A model generated the notes under the pieces. It did not search any database. It was given only the letters and a program-made list of their open reading frames with translations, and was not told where the DNA came from. The position numbers and the translations under genes are program-made. A stretch of DNA of 64,000 nucleotides from Gamsiella multidivaricata (Eukaryota > Mortierellomycota > Mortierellomycetes > Mortierellales > Mortierellaceae): positions 62,001-126,000 of the forward strand of contig NW_026251715.1 of NCBI RefSeq assembly GCF_025024155.1, written 5' to 3'. Below, one piece after another: positions 49,808 through 60,073 of this stretch; positions within the stretch are counted from its first letter, which is position 1, and every line of letters starts with the position of its first letter.

Positions 49808-52800
49808 ATGGCTGCCCCCACCCCCTCCTCGTCCTCGGTTGCTACCCCTTCGACTCCACTTTCGCTGCGGACCGCAACCGCAGTCTCCGCCACGAACCAG
49901 CACCAGGACCCACGCTCAATCAACTCCCCAGGCGCCAGCCTCACATCCCCGCATCCACCCTCGCAATATCACCATCATCACCACCATCATCCTGACCCTC
50001 ATCCGCCGCCCGTCTTCCTCCACCCTGCGTCCGTCGCTGCAACGGATCCGTCTTCCTCCACAGGCGAAACCTCCTCAAGGTACTACCACCCACAGCAGCA
50101 ACATCAGCACAGCCACCAACACGTCCACCCTCCATCGCACCCGCACCAGCACCCGCACCAGCACCATCAACAGCATGTGCCTGCTTCCTACTCCCACTTC
50201 CCTCTCAATAATCACCAGCATTACTCTTACTCGTCGTCACTGCCAGCAGACTCGTTTCCCCGCACCCTCTCCAGGACATCGACCTATGATCAGGACGCAC
50301 GCCGCCGCCAGTCGTCTAGCTCATCTTCCTTCGTCCAACCTTCCTCTTATCGTCCTCTGCACCAGTCCACCTACCCTCCGGCGTCATCCTCATCTCACTC
50401 CGCAAGCGAGGCATCTTCTAGCTTAGGCAGCAACTCCAGCAGCGCCAGCGACAGCGTCAATCATAGCAACATCAGTAGTAACCTGCCCGAGTACTCGTAT
50501 CCTATGACGCCCTCTCAAAGGCTGCATCGAGATCATTATCGTCCGCTCCAGCTGTCGCACCATCGCCCTCATCGTGAACATCAGCAGACACACCATCAGC
50601 CATCGCATGGGCAGTTGCCAAACTATCACAGCCAAGGGCCCTCCCATGGGAACCCTAAGGAACACCACTTTTTATTAAAGCAAGCAGAGAGGCCGCACCT
50701 TGATCCTTCTGAGCAACAGAAGTCGCCTCAAACTAGGATACCGCCACCAATCCGTACAAGATGGAGCGACGGCGTATCGCGCGACTGTCCACCGCTCTCT
50801 CTGCAGAGCGGATTAAGCCATTCGCAGAGCATTCGCAGCGCTGACAGTCGGATATCGCCTGCCACTCCACGATCAGTATCTGCGCACGTGCCAATGTCCA
50901 TCCTGCGCCAGTCCTCGTCTGATTCATATTTTGCAGAGTCCCCACTCGACTATCGGGAGCCCAACAGTCTTCGACATACTATCGCCAGTACTCTCCGAGG
51001 CAAGTATGATCATGAGGAACACGACATGGAGCGCTGCTCTGAACCAGAGGATGCACGCAAGGGCGAATGTGAGGACGAGGATGAGTACGAAGATGACAGC
51101 ATTCTACAAGGTCAAATCAAGAAGCAAAAGCTCGGCGCTATCGATTTGAGGCTATCGCTCGGTACCAAGACGATGCCTCACTCCCGAAACACGCAGAGGA
51201 GCGCTGTTGAGCAGGGTGCCGATGGGGCTGGGAAAGCAAGGGCAGGCACTAACGACGGCGGAGCAGAAGGAGAGGCTGGCGAGGAGGGGAGGCAGAGTGC
51301 CTTGACCTCAACGTCAAGCAGTCGCAAGCAGAGTATGTCCGGCAGCGTTCACGGGGACGAAGCACCCGCATGCAAAAGCAAAAAGGGCAAGGTTGCGGCA
51401 CAGAAACGTGGCCTTCGACGCGCCTCACTTCCAGTATCCAGTGAGGCTCTTGACCGGTATGTTGCTTAAGCCTTCCGAACCGCCCTCCCACACCATCAAG
51501 TACGGAAGATGATAGACTGACTTTATTTAACAACCCCAATAGAATCGAGGACGACGCCCAGGCTGAGACAGGGCCCCAATCATTGGCTGGAAGAGGGCTC
51601 CGCATTTACGCCCAACGCGTGTGCGAACAAGTAGAGGCTAAGCGTTCTACATCGTACAACGAGGTAGGTTATACGCCTTAATTCCACTGATGTCTTTGAT
51701 ATGTCTGGTGCGCAAAATTAGGAGCATTTCTAACTGTTGTTTATGTCTATGTTTGCAACTGCAGCTTGTTCATGATCTCTTTGGTGGTAACGCGGGTGAA
51801 AATGTGGATGAACTTCCAGAGGCTCATGGTCAAGAAGTAAAAACACGTTTCTGATATATTCTGTTACAACCTCAACAGGGGTCTGATGATAACTCGAGCT
51901 ACAAGAGGTCTAACATGCTACATGTCTTCGATAACATCCTTAGAACATTCGTCGCCGCGTGTACGATGCTCTCAATGTGCTTGAGGCGTTGGACATAATT
52001 TCGTTCGTCAATAAGGACATCCATTGGGTCGGTATTGAACAATCGTCAGTCATTCATGAAGTCACGGAAAGTCAAACGGCAGCACCAGCCTTGGCGCAAG
52101 GTCAAGGACCAGGTGATGGCGGTGACGATGAAAGCGAGGAGCCTGAGGACGACGACATGGAGATTGAGAAATTGCAGGTACATTTTTGCATCCAGCAGAT
52201 CGAAATACTTCTTTATTTGTACAATTACTGTTGAATTTATTGCTTAACAATGCCTTTTTCTACGCGAAAAACAATAGAGAGAAGTTGATGCGATGAGGCT
52301 TCAGAACAATTTGGAGCAAGCCAAATTGCAGGACCAGCTTACTCGAGTAAGTTACTGCACGCTGTTTCGTTGAACGGATGTACACTGAAGATTGGATACT
52401 AAATGTTAATAATTACAATGCTCATAGCACGTGCAAGTTTTGAATCTCGTTAAACGGAATAAGCGAAGAGAGGCTAAAGATGAGGAAAGGGAGGAGCGTA
52501 GGCGACAACGAAAGGAGGAGAAGCGTGTCCGGGCTATGATGATCGATCAGGATCCGACCATGACCGATGTCGGCCCTCTAGGGGCAAGTGACCACAATGA
52601 TGATACGCGCCAGAAGTCAGACCGTCCTCGACGCCGTCGAATTCATCGGCATTCATCAGGACAACCAGAGGGTCAAGTGGAAGCAAGCGGCGCAGATGGT
52701 ATGGAAGAGGAACAGGAGGGGGAGGAAGAGGAAGAGGAAGCGCGTCGCAGGCGAAAGCAAGAACGGCGAGAGAGGCGTGAACGCAAGGATAAGCGAGCTC

Positions 52801-53376
52801 AGCGGAGGCTCGAAAAGGAACAGGAAAAAGTCCAGCTGCCGTTTGTGGTTGTGCGCATGCCTGGATACACTGGCCAGAGCTCAGACTCCGAATCAAGCAT
52901 CTCTGTCATGCGAAGTGTCCGTGCGGATCAAAAGTCTAGAAGGAGGTGAGTTATCTAAGGACTGATGTGAAAGGACAAACCAGTAATGGTGTTGATATGG
53001 AGCATTTGTTGACTTTTTTTTTCTGCATATTTACAGCGACAAGGGCAAGCGACAGGGATCCACAGGCCAGGAGACGACAATGGTTGAGATTCAAATCCCT
53101 CAACAGGACGAGCTAAGCATCATCTCCGACACAGAAATCCTCGGGGACCTTGGATTCAACACGGTGTCAGTAAATGAGCTGGAGACCATGCTTCCCAAGA
53201 GCTTGGTTGACGCAGTCCAATATACTGTCAACGCTGAGGAGGACCTGCGTTCTTCTAGAGAAAACTCGACAGCGGCCGGAAATGGCGTTCAGGCAGCCAC
53301 CAGTATCACAGTTCGGGGTGGCTTCGAGCGAGAGATTGTGCGAGCCGCAAGCGAAGATGCCTCCAGCAATGCCTGA
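49808..53376 (+). CDS. TFDP: DP transcription factor (E2F dimerisation partner), 1000 aa
   Basis: DP proteins pair with E2F and bind promoters of cell-cycle genes. Seven exons: 49808-51456, 51543-51663, 51765-51836, 51944-52177, 52278-52346, 52428-52945 and 53037-53376, joined in frame. Residues 1 to about 550 are His/Ser/Gln/Pro-rich and probably disordered. The winged-helix DNA-binding domain is at about 563-644: [20 protein letters not shown], then [20 protein letters not shown] with the family RRxYD signature, and KDIHWVG. A dimerisation coiled coil follows ([19 protein letters not shown]), interrupted by a highly charged Arg/Glu insert. [14 protein letters not shown] matches the DP-conserved LPFIIV block. 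The N-terminal extension is far longer than in animal DP (about 410 residues in total). No E2F gene lies in the window. Confidence 0.9.
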
Positions 53377-54314
53377 GCGCATTTCGTCCTCCTTTTCAAT
53401 TCTGTTTGTTAGACCGTATATTCGTTATTGTTCATTATTTTAGTCGTTTGGTCCTTGTACATTAGCCTTTTGTATTATAATAATATAAGTCTACCTTCTT
53501 CATCCCTATCTTTTATGCCAATCGTAATCCTATGCAGACTTTTTCTATTGTAGTATCAGCGCATTTGAATCCGGTCCTCCTTCTGCACTGTTGTGCTGCG
53601 CTGCGCCGTGCTGTGTTAGGCTGCTAATAATGCACTAAGAAAATGTCTGAGAGTGCATTCCGCTCAATCCTAATTCATGCCTCCCCCGCGCTGGCCGCCA
53701 CTACTGGGTCTAGCTAGTAGGTTGGGATATACCCTTTGCAGGCACTTTGTCCAGGCTGCTGCTGGTTCAGGCAGGGTACCCACAGCAGAGTGAAGCTCCA
53801 TTCAAGATGATTGGCTAGGTATTTGATAAACGTATCGCCAGGTATCAGAACGCAAAAAAAAAAATCTCGCCCTGAACACCTGGATCTGAACCAGAGGCTC
53901 CTGGTACCCTGTCATCGGGTTCAGACGAACAGAGAAGAAGAAATGACCAAGTCGAGAACAAAAAAAAAATGTCGTCCTGAACACAGGAAGTCAAGTTTAC
54001 TGCGGATCAAGAGTAAGTTGACTAGACTTACGGGTTGCGGGAGCAGTGGTATGCGAGAAGGTATTTATTGTAGAAAATAGATAAGCGTGAATAAGCTTTA
54101 AATGCAGCAACATTCCTCCAAAGTGAAAAAATTCTGAAACACAGCCAACGGATGAATTTGGGGTTTTTTTTTCCCAGACCTGTAGAGCAAATTTAGTTCC
54201 AGGGTGCCGCCCTAATACCAACATGATGGCCGGAGCAATTGAATGTGGCAAAAAATAAAGAGCGGCTATGGTTTTTACTTGTTTCTTCAAATAATGTTGA
54301 CGCCAAGATGGGGG
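53377..54314. other. Intergenic with small poly(A)-tailed repeats
   Basis: No gene supported. The DP 3' flank contains ATAATAATATAAG near 53475. Two copies of an A run followed by TCGYCCTGAACAC occur at 53854-53880 and 53959-53985. Confidence 0.4.
53854..53987 (-). repeat. Possible tRNA-related SINE fragment, two repeats
   Basis: Read on the minus strand, two segments end GTTCAGGRCGASA followed by ten to eleven T, about 106 bp apart. Before the second end lies CTCTGGTTCAGATCCAGG, which is close to a Pol III B box (GGTTCRANTCC, one mismatch) with a small stem. T runs fit Pol III termination. No complete tRNA fold was found. Confidence 0.25.
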
Positions 54315-56650
54315 TTAAAACATTATACGCTTAGTCGGTGTAATTTTACTCTTTTTGATATCATCGAGTTCAGCTGGGCGAGGACGCGACTGTACAAGTT
54401 CAAAGGTTGGTGGGAGGCGCAGATCTTGGAGCCAGCTCTGTAGTGGTCAGAGATAAAACACCAATTGAGTTTACATACTACAAAACATGCAGCGATTTAT
54501 AATTCATTCGTTACCTTGACACTGTATAGAGCTTGAAGACAGGCCCGAACAGGTCCAGCGTCATCGCGGGCACGCGGAACATACATTTGGAATTGTTGGT
54601 GGAAATGATAAAGTCCATTCTGAAGACTGACAGTGTGGATCTCCATCCTGTGGCCTATAGAAATTGAATGGTAAATCAATCTAGAATGCAGTTCTAAGAA
54701 CAAAAGTGATATCGCTTAGAAATGTGGCTTACCAAAAACTTGGATTGTGGTGACGAATGGAAGTCTTATGTGCTTGCGCAGGCTGGCATCTAGCTCGTCT
54801 TTCGCTAAATTTGCCAGCTTCCATCGATCAGCTAAATACTTCAGCTCGGTAGCGCACGACGGTGGTTTTACTTCCATGAACAAAACGATCTGGTTGTTGA
54901 TAGTGATCTGCAGATCGGGGCGAAGACCTTCTCTGTCATCCTCCTTGCGCCTCTCTTTGGATCCCTCGGCAGATTTGTTTGCCCATTTCTTCTTAAAGTC
55001 GCTGAATACCGTAGAGATCATTGCGTGCAGTGCTTTGTGTACAAAGCTATCCTCTCCCTCATCAGCGCTGAATGGATAATATGTTTGAGGGAGATCATTT
55101 TTCCTACGGGCCAGAAAAGAAGAGGATGAAATATTCTAAAAAAGGAAAATGAATTGAGGATCGAAGAATTCCAAATATAATCAAATATATTGTTTAGATT
55201 TACGTACATTGATCGAAATATGTCGATTACGTCCACTGCAACCACGTCGTCCTTCGATGCTTCTTGTTCGATTTTCCCTGCTGAGAGTTCTGACTCAAGG
55301 GAGCAGAGCAAGAGGTTGTTTGATGGGGAAAAGTTGAACCTGGGCTGATTGAAGAGAGATCGGATCGTGATGATTGTCGTCTGCGGTATACCTACTTCGG
55401 CCGAAGTATCCCAAATGTAATTTATTGCTCTGACGAAAACATGGGCAATAGAATTAGCTACTGATCATATGCCTGCACTTAAATTAGTGTCAAGTATTGT
55501 CAATGAGAACTTACAAAAAACACTGGAAGTTTGCCATAGTTGCCTTTACTGTTTCGTCGTTGGCTAGTCCCACTCCATACAGCTGGAGCTTGTGGAAAGC
55601 CTGGCCTATGTTGTCTACCCCAATGGAGTATGCCATAGGTGCGAAGGTGGCTGGATCGAGGTAGAACGTCTATGTTTGGCTTGATAAGTCAGTTGTACAA
55701 AAGAGAGAGTGTGAGAAAGAAAAAGATGAAGATAGTACCCTACCTTCGGCGGCGTTGATGATTTTGAAAACAACGAAAGTGATAAATCTCCGTCTTTCAG
55801 CCTGTCGTTTTTTCTTGTGTCCATTGATGCCCTCGAGTGCGCGATAGGAAGGAGAAGCCCTGTGTTCCACCTCACCAGTCTCTCCAATGAATGGGTACTC
55901 TGAAACACGACATGTTGATGATGATGATTCTGCTGTTGGTATAGAGGTTGGCTCTATAGTAATAATAATGGAAGATTGAGTGACAGAAAGAGTCAGCCAA
56001 ACGATTCAAAAAATCGAACTGGTCTCCTCTAGAGCTAACATCCATGTCCTTGCTCTATTTTTTTTTCTAAGATTGACTAAGATCTCTGTGGAGGAACTAG
56101 ACATACGTTGAAGGTTGGAGTTGTCGGAGTTATCTATATCAGTTACGGGTAACGTTGGAGAAGGCTATTTGTCAATTGTTGATATATCTCAGTTCCATTG
56201 CTATTTAGGCACATGAATTTGACACTTTTAAAGTTGCCATTTCTCTTCATTACCTTGACGCTTTTGCAAAATAGACGTTAGTTTGCGACCCGCTGCGATG
56301 ACTTGATTAGACGAAGTCTCAAGAATATCCAACTCGTGATTTGTGACAATACGGTTTTCGTAGTACTTGTCGATATCGCTGTTCGTCAATCGTGGCGCAG
56401 CCTTTGCCTTCCGACAGACAAACTCATAAGAACTATTCTGTAGATCTTGCATCCATCGCGCCCATTCCGACAACAATTGTGACGAGCATGATCGCTCTAA
56501 TGCGCGAAAAGCCATATACTCAAAGGGGTCAAAGTGCATTCGTCCTCGCTGAGACAAAAAATATTCCGCTCCAGCCCGATCCGCATTGATCTCAGCTTGT
56601 CAGCCCGTAGCTTGTGGATTTGACATAGAATCTTTGGGACTCTTTTTCAT
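54315..56650 (-). CDS. PD-(D/E)XK-like family protein, possibly decayed
   Basis: I do not recognise a named family. Minus-strand exons read: 56650-56254, 55953-55744, 55669 to about 55515, about 55443-55206, about 55119-54734, about 54658-54509, and about 54437-54315. The central exon has RPDLQITINNQIVLFMEVKP, a D...(E)xK pattern like the core of PD-(D/E)XK nucleases, and TFYLDPATFAPMAYSIGVDN and HTVSLQNGLYHFHQQFQMYV nearby. The N-terminal exon (MHFDPFEYMAFRALE) has many charged helices. Two lesions: an in-frame TGA at 56602-56600, 17 codons after the ATG at 56650 (next ATG 56539), and a one-base phase conflict between the second and third exons. So it may be a relic. The nuclease idea is inference from one motif. 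It lies in an accessory region. Confidence 0.55.
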
Positions 56651-57236
56651 GATAGCTAGATATCGCAATGACGAGTTCTGTAGACAGCAATACTCTACTA
56701 ATGTCCCAAGGTGTCGACTCACACAAAAAAAGAAATCAACAAAAGTAAAAAGTGTTAGTAAAGCTGAAGCAAGAATATCAAGTTTAAAACGAAATATAGA
56801 AAAATACGTGTTGCGCTACCAAACACGTATTTCTGTAATTGCCAGTCGCGACTACCCACATACCCCGCACAAAGCGAACGAGTATGTGAGCAGGATCAAT
56901 GGGGGACATACAGGGGGCATTAACTTGCGAGCCGTATGACGAGCAAAGATCACGAATCTAACCCATTCCCTTACTGCTCTGAAATCTCCACTAATTTGAT
57001 AGAAATCAAACCAGCAGAAGCCAGGGGAGTAAAGGGGGCAGGCAAAAGTGTAGTGGATGAACAACAGGCAGATTTAATCATACGCACCTTCAACCCCGCG
57101 TGAATACTGATAAATAGATAGTATGCTAGATAGCTACGGATGGAAGGCATGAATGAAGAGCGATAATGTGAGAAATTGTTAGATGCCACATAACATAGTT
57201 GGAGCTCTATTAAAGATATTGAGGAGTGTAGAGTGA

Positions 57237-57259
57237 TAGAGAGAGAGAGAGAGAGAGAG
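57237..57259 (+). repeat. (GA)n microsatellite
   Basis: A run of eleven or so GA units between the PD-(D/E)XK-like gene and the kinase relic. Confidence 0.8.
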
Positions 57260-57769
57260 CAGAACAGTCACATTATGCCTCTGACTGGATTGCCATGAAG
57301 AACCACCGTTGTCACAGCAACTCCCCCATTCGACAGAGCCCAGAGGTATATATGCTGGAACAATAGAAGATGGGCCGATCATGACATGGTGTTTTCACAC
57401 GGGACGAAACAAAACTGAGGGGAATACCTTTGAGGAGTCAGAACGTACGTTTGGATCACGGTGAACGGAAAGGACGGTAATGGAGACGCAAAAAAGTTTG
57501 GTGGAAAGTAAGTGTGTGTGCGCGCGGACGGAGGTGATGAAAAGGAGGTGTGCAGCGAGTTGATGAAGAGGGAGGGAGCATAAACGTCACCAAAAGATGT
57601 GGCGTAGACGGCCAAACCTTTCTTATTAATTGGAAATTCTGAATTGGCACAGGGACACACTCATTCGACAATATGTATTGTATTCTTGGAAGCACTGCGG
57701 CGTACATCATGAACGACATCGCCTAGTTTACCTAGTTTCTTCAAAGCGTACTCTAACTCGCGTTCGCAT

Positions 57770-58811
57770 TCCTGAAATGCTTCTTCATTTTCAGTTTCTC
57801 TTGCTCTTCCTTGCGCTTCCTGTTGTTGAGCTCTCATTGCTTGTAGCTGGAGACAGAGTTGCAGTGAAAGCAGGTTTTCAAGAGGGGGTCCGAGATCGTT
57901 TTCGAGACCGTTTTCAATACCGATCGGTTCCCGTGGCTCTTGAGGAAGGCAAGGAGATCACGATGTGGGGCCAGATCTCGCACTCGAACGCACTACCGTT
58001 TATTACAATGGAAAGGCTGCCGACGGAAACATTCATCTTTTGCGAATTTTACCATCTTTCTGGGATATTTACTGCAGGGTGAAATCCCATCCGCTACTTC
58101 TCCAACGTCTCCCAAAACCGGTAAGCCTCTGGACGAGGAGCAAGCAAGGACTATTTTCAACCAGGTTGTGGAAGTGTAAGATACCTACATGAAGGGATGC
58201 GAATCGTGCACAGAGACATCAAGCTGGAAAACATTCTTCGGCACGAGAGCGGCATATGGAAAGTTTGCGACTTTGGTCTTGCAGAGTACCAGGATGAGGA
58301 CGCGGCAGTATCATTCGGTGACAGCCTGGTTTCCCCAACAGGCACATTCTCCTGCCATTTGAGCGCACCGAACTGCGGAGAGACTAGTTGTTCGAGGACG
58401 GGAGCCAAGACCACGAGTGACGATACGCAATAGGATGCGGAGATTGTAGGTGGATCACTAGCATACTGCTCTACGGAACAACTGCGGTCGAACAGGCCAC
58501 TCCGGCGCCCTCTTTCGGATATATGGTCATTGGGGGTTGTTCTTTATGCATTCTTGACTAACAAACTCCCATTTCAGGACGAGTATGAGCCCCGACTTCA
58601 GTTACAGACCCTCAATGGCCGATACGAGGACCTAACGGATAGCAGCACTGGGGCACGAGATCTTTTGAAGAACGCGCTCCGAGCTAAGCCTGCGGATCGT
58701 TGGCGTATCGGACAGGTTAGAGATAGCTCTTGGTGCTTGGAGATCAGCAGCACAGACCTTGAGAGCAATAATAAGCCTAACTTGTACTCTCCGTTCAGAA
58801 GCGCTTTGTAG
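57770..58811 (+). pseudogene. Broken Ser/Thr protein kinase copy
   Basis: Kinase landmarks are clear but in different frames. Frame A (to 58082): ALPFITMERLPTETFIFCEF, a hinge region. Frame B (about 58050-58177): YLLQGEIPSATSPTSPKTGK, then DEEQARTIFNQVVE. Frame A again from about 58182: RYLHEGMRIVHRDIKLENIL (catalytic loop) and VCDFGLAEYQ (DFG). An in-frame TAG at 58431-58433 interrupts the activation segment, after which the same frame continues GGSLAYCSTEQL, then DIWSLGVVLYAFLTNKLPF and a sub-domain XI block (RAKPADRWRIGQ). No Gly-rich loop or VAIK Lys block is found upstream. Two frameshifts, one stop and a missing N-lobe make this a relic. The C-lobe resembles CAMK/AMPK-like fungal kinases. 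Confidence 0.75.
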
Positions 58812-60073
58812 AGTCTTATCTCTTCATTTAACACATTGGAGTTTCCATCATACCAATTGAAAAAAGCACAGCAAAAAAAAAAAAAAAAAAAAAAAGCTGG
58901 AGATGAGTCCTGCAATCTCAGATTAAAGTGCCGGCAAGGACGGTTTTGTGGGACAGACGTCTACGGTTTAGGATATCTATCCAAAAGGGTCCTTTTATCG
59001 AGCGACAACGCTCTTTGGAGCCAAATGATCGCTGGTGAACGCTTGACTCTTTGTCCTGCGGACAAAAATATGACGGGTCCGTGTGCATCGGTATCGATAG
59101 TTCATGTTACTATCATTCCCGTAGGACGTGGTGTGCATGGTGACTATGTCCCCGTCAACGTCCCATGTCCCCCTTTGTGTACACGGTATGTGCGGCATTA
59201 TATTCCAAAGAGAAAAAATAGTAAGAAAAAAAGAAAAAAGCGCTAAGGGTGGATCCTGAGTCCCAGATCAGAAATCCATGGCGCCAAAGTTAAGTTAATG
59301 GTGCCTGTACTGGTATTCTCACAAACCAATGGCGACTCTAACAAAAATATTGAATTCCAGGTGGTTGCACCAAAAGGTAGCAAGGATGGTTTGTATACCT
59401 AACTTCTGTATTGCTATTTTTTTAAACGTTGACTCGGATTCATCTTGCCTTTCGCAGGGAAGCATGAAGAAAAGGGTGCATGGCATGGGGGCGAATGGAT
59501 CGGTATGTGCTCACTTGTCTCTTATAGTCTAGCCCGCATAAAAAAGCTAATATGATTCCTCGGGTGAACGTCGACCTGAGTACTTCTGCTCCGTCTTCCT
59601 TTATCCTTGTCTTTCGCTCTCTCGTTGCATATCAGACAGAGTACCGCCGTCTCCCGCTGGTACATTGACACATCCATTCTGTTGCCATTAAAAGTACTTC
59701 CTGAAACGCGTTTTGGCTGTGGCACGACCCTACTGGCCTTGAGGTTCTGGTTCTCGATCGTCATTTTGCCATCGCGGTATCATTCCTTGCATCAGCCGTT
59801 TGCTGATTCTGCTGCTTCATTTTTTGCGATCCAAGTCCGGTCTTTGGAGTGTGTGCTGTTTCCTCCCTCTTCCTTCCAAAAGGACTACTTTTTATTCGTT
59901 CCTTGCTTCAAACGCTATTTTGAACTCTCTTCCACCGCAAGCGGCCTTTATTTTTTCTTTCCATTTCATCCGCCATCCCATCCATCACTGTCCTTTGCTT
60001 GCTGTCCCTTTCTACTCCACCGACACCACTCCCCTCGATCGTCCCTGAATCACCGACAATCCCTGCGTTCAAC
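58812..60073. other. Intergenic, upstream of ASH1-type gene
   Basis: No supported gene. A 22-A run (58874-58895) is just after the kinase relic, which hints at a retrocopied tail but is 60 bp beyond the stop. Pyrimidine-rich sequence at 59860-60060 should be the leader of the ASH1-type gene. The plus-strand frame 58836-59246 is low complexity. Confidence 0.4.
58874..58895 (+). repeat. A22 homopolymer
   Basis: Twenty-two A about 63 bp after the end of the kinase relic. Confidence 0.8.

Noticed and set aside
56108..56164. Exon-like segment (PSPTLPVTDIDNSDNSNL) in the PD-(D/E)XK-like gene
   Set aside because: Its acceptor is in the wrong phase with the preceding exon; direct splicing to 55953 keeps the frame.
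56586..56939. 117-residue plus-strand frame
   Set aside because: Antisense to the start of the PD-(D/E)XK-like gene, with Lys runs from A-rich DNA and no domain.
58836..59246. Plus-strand frame containing a Lys run
   Set aside because: The frame is opened by the A22 homopolymer and shows no conserved block.
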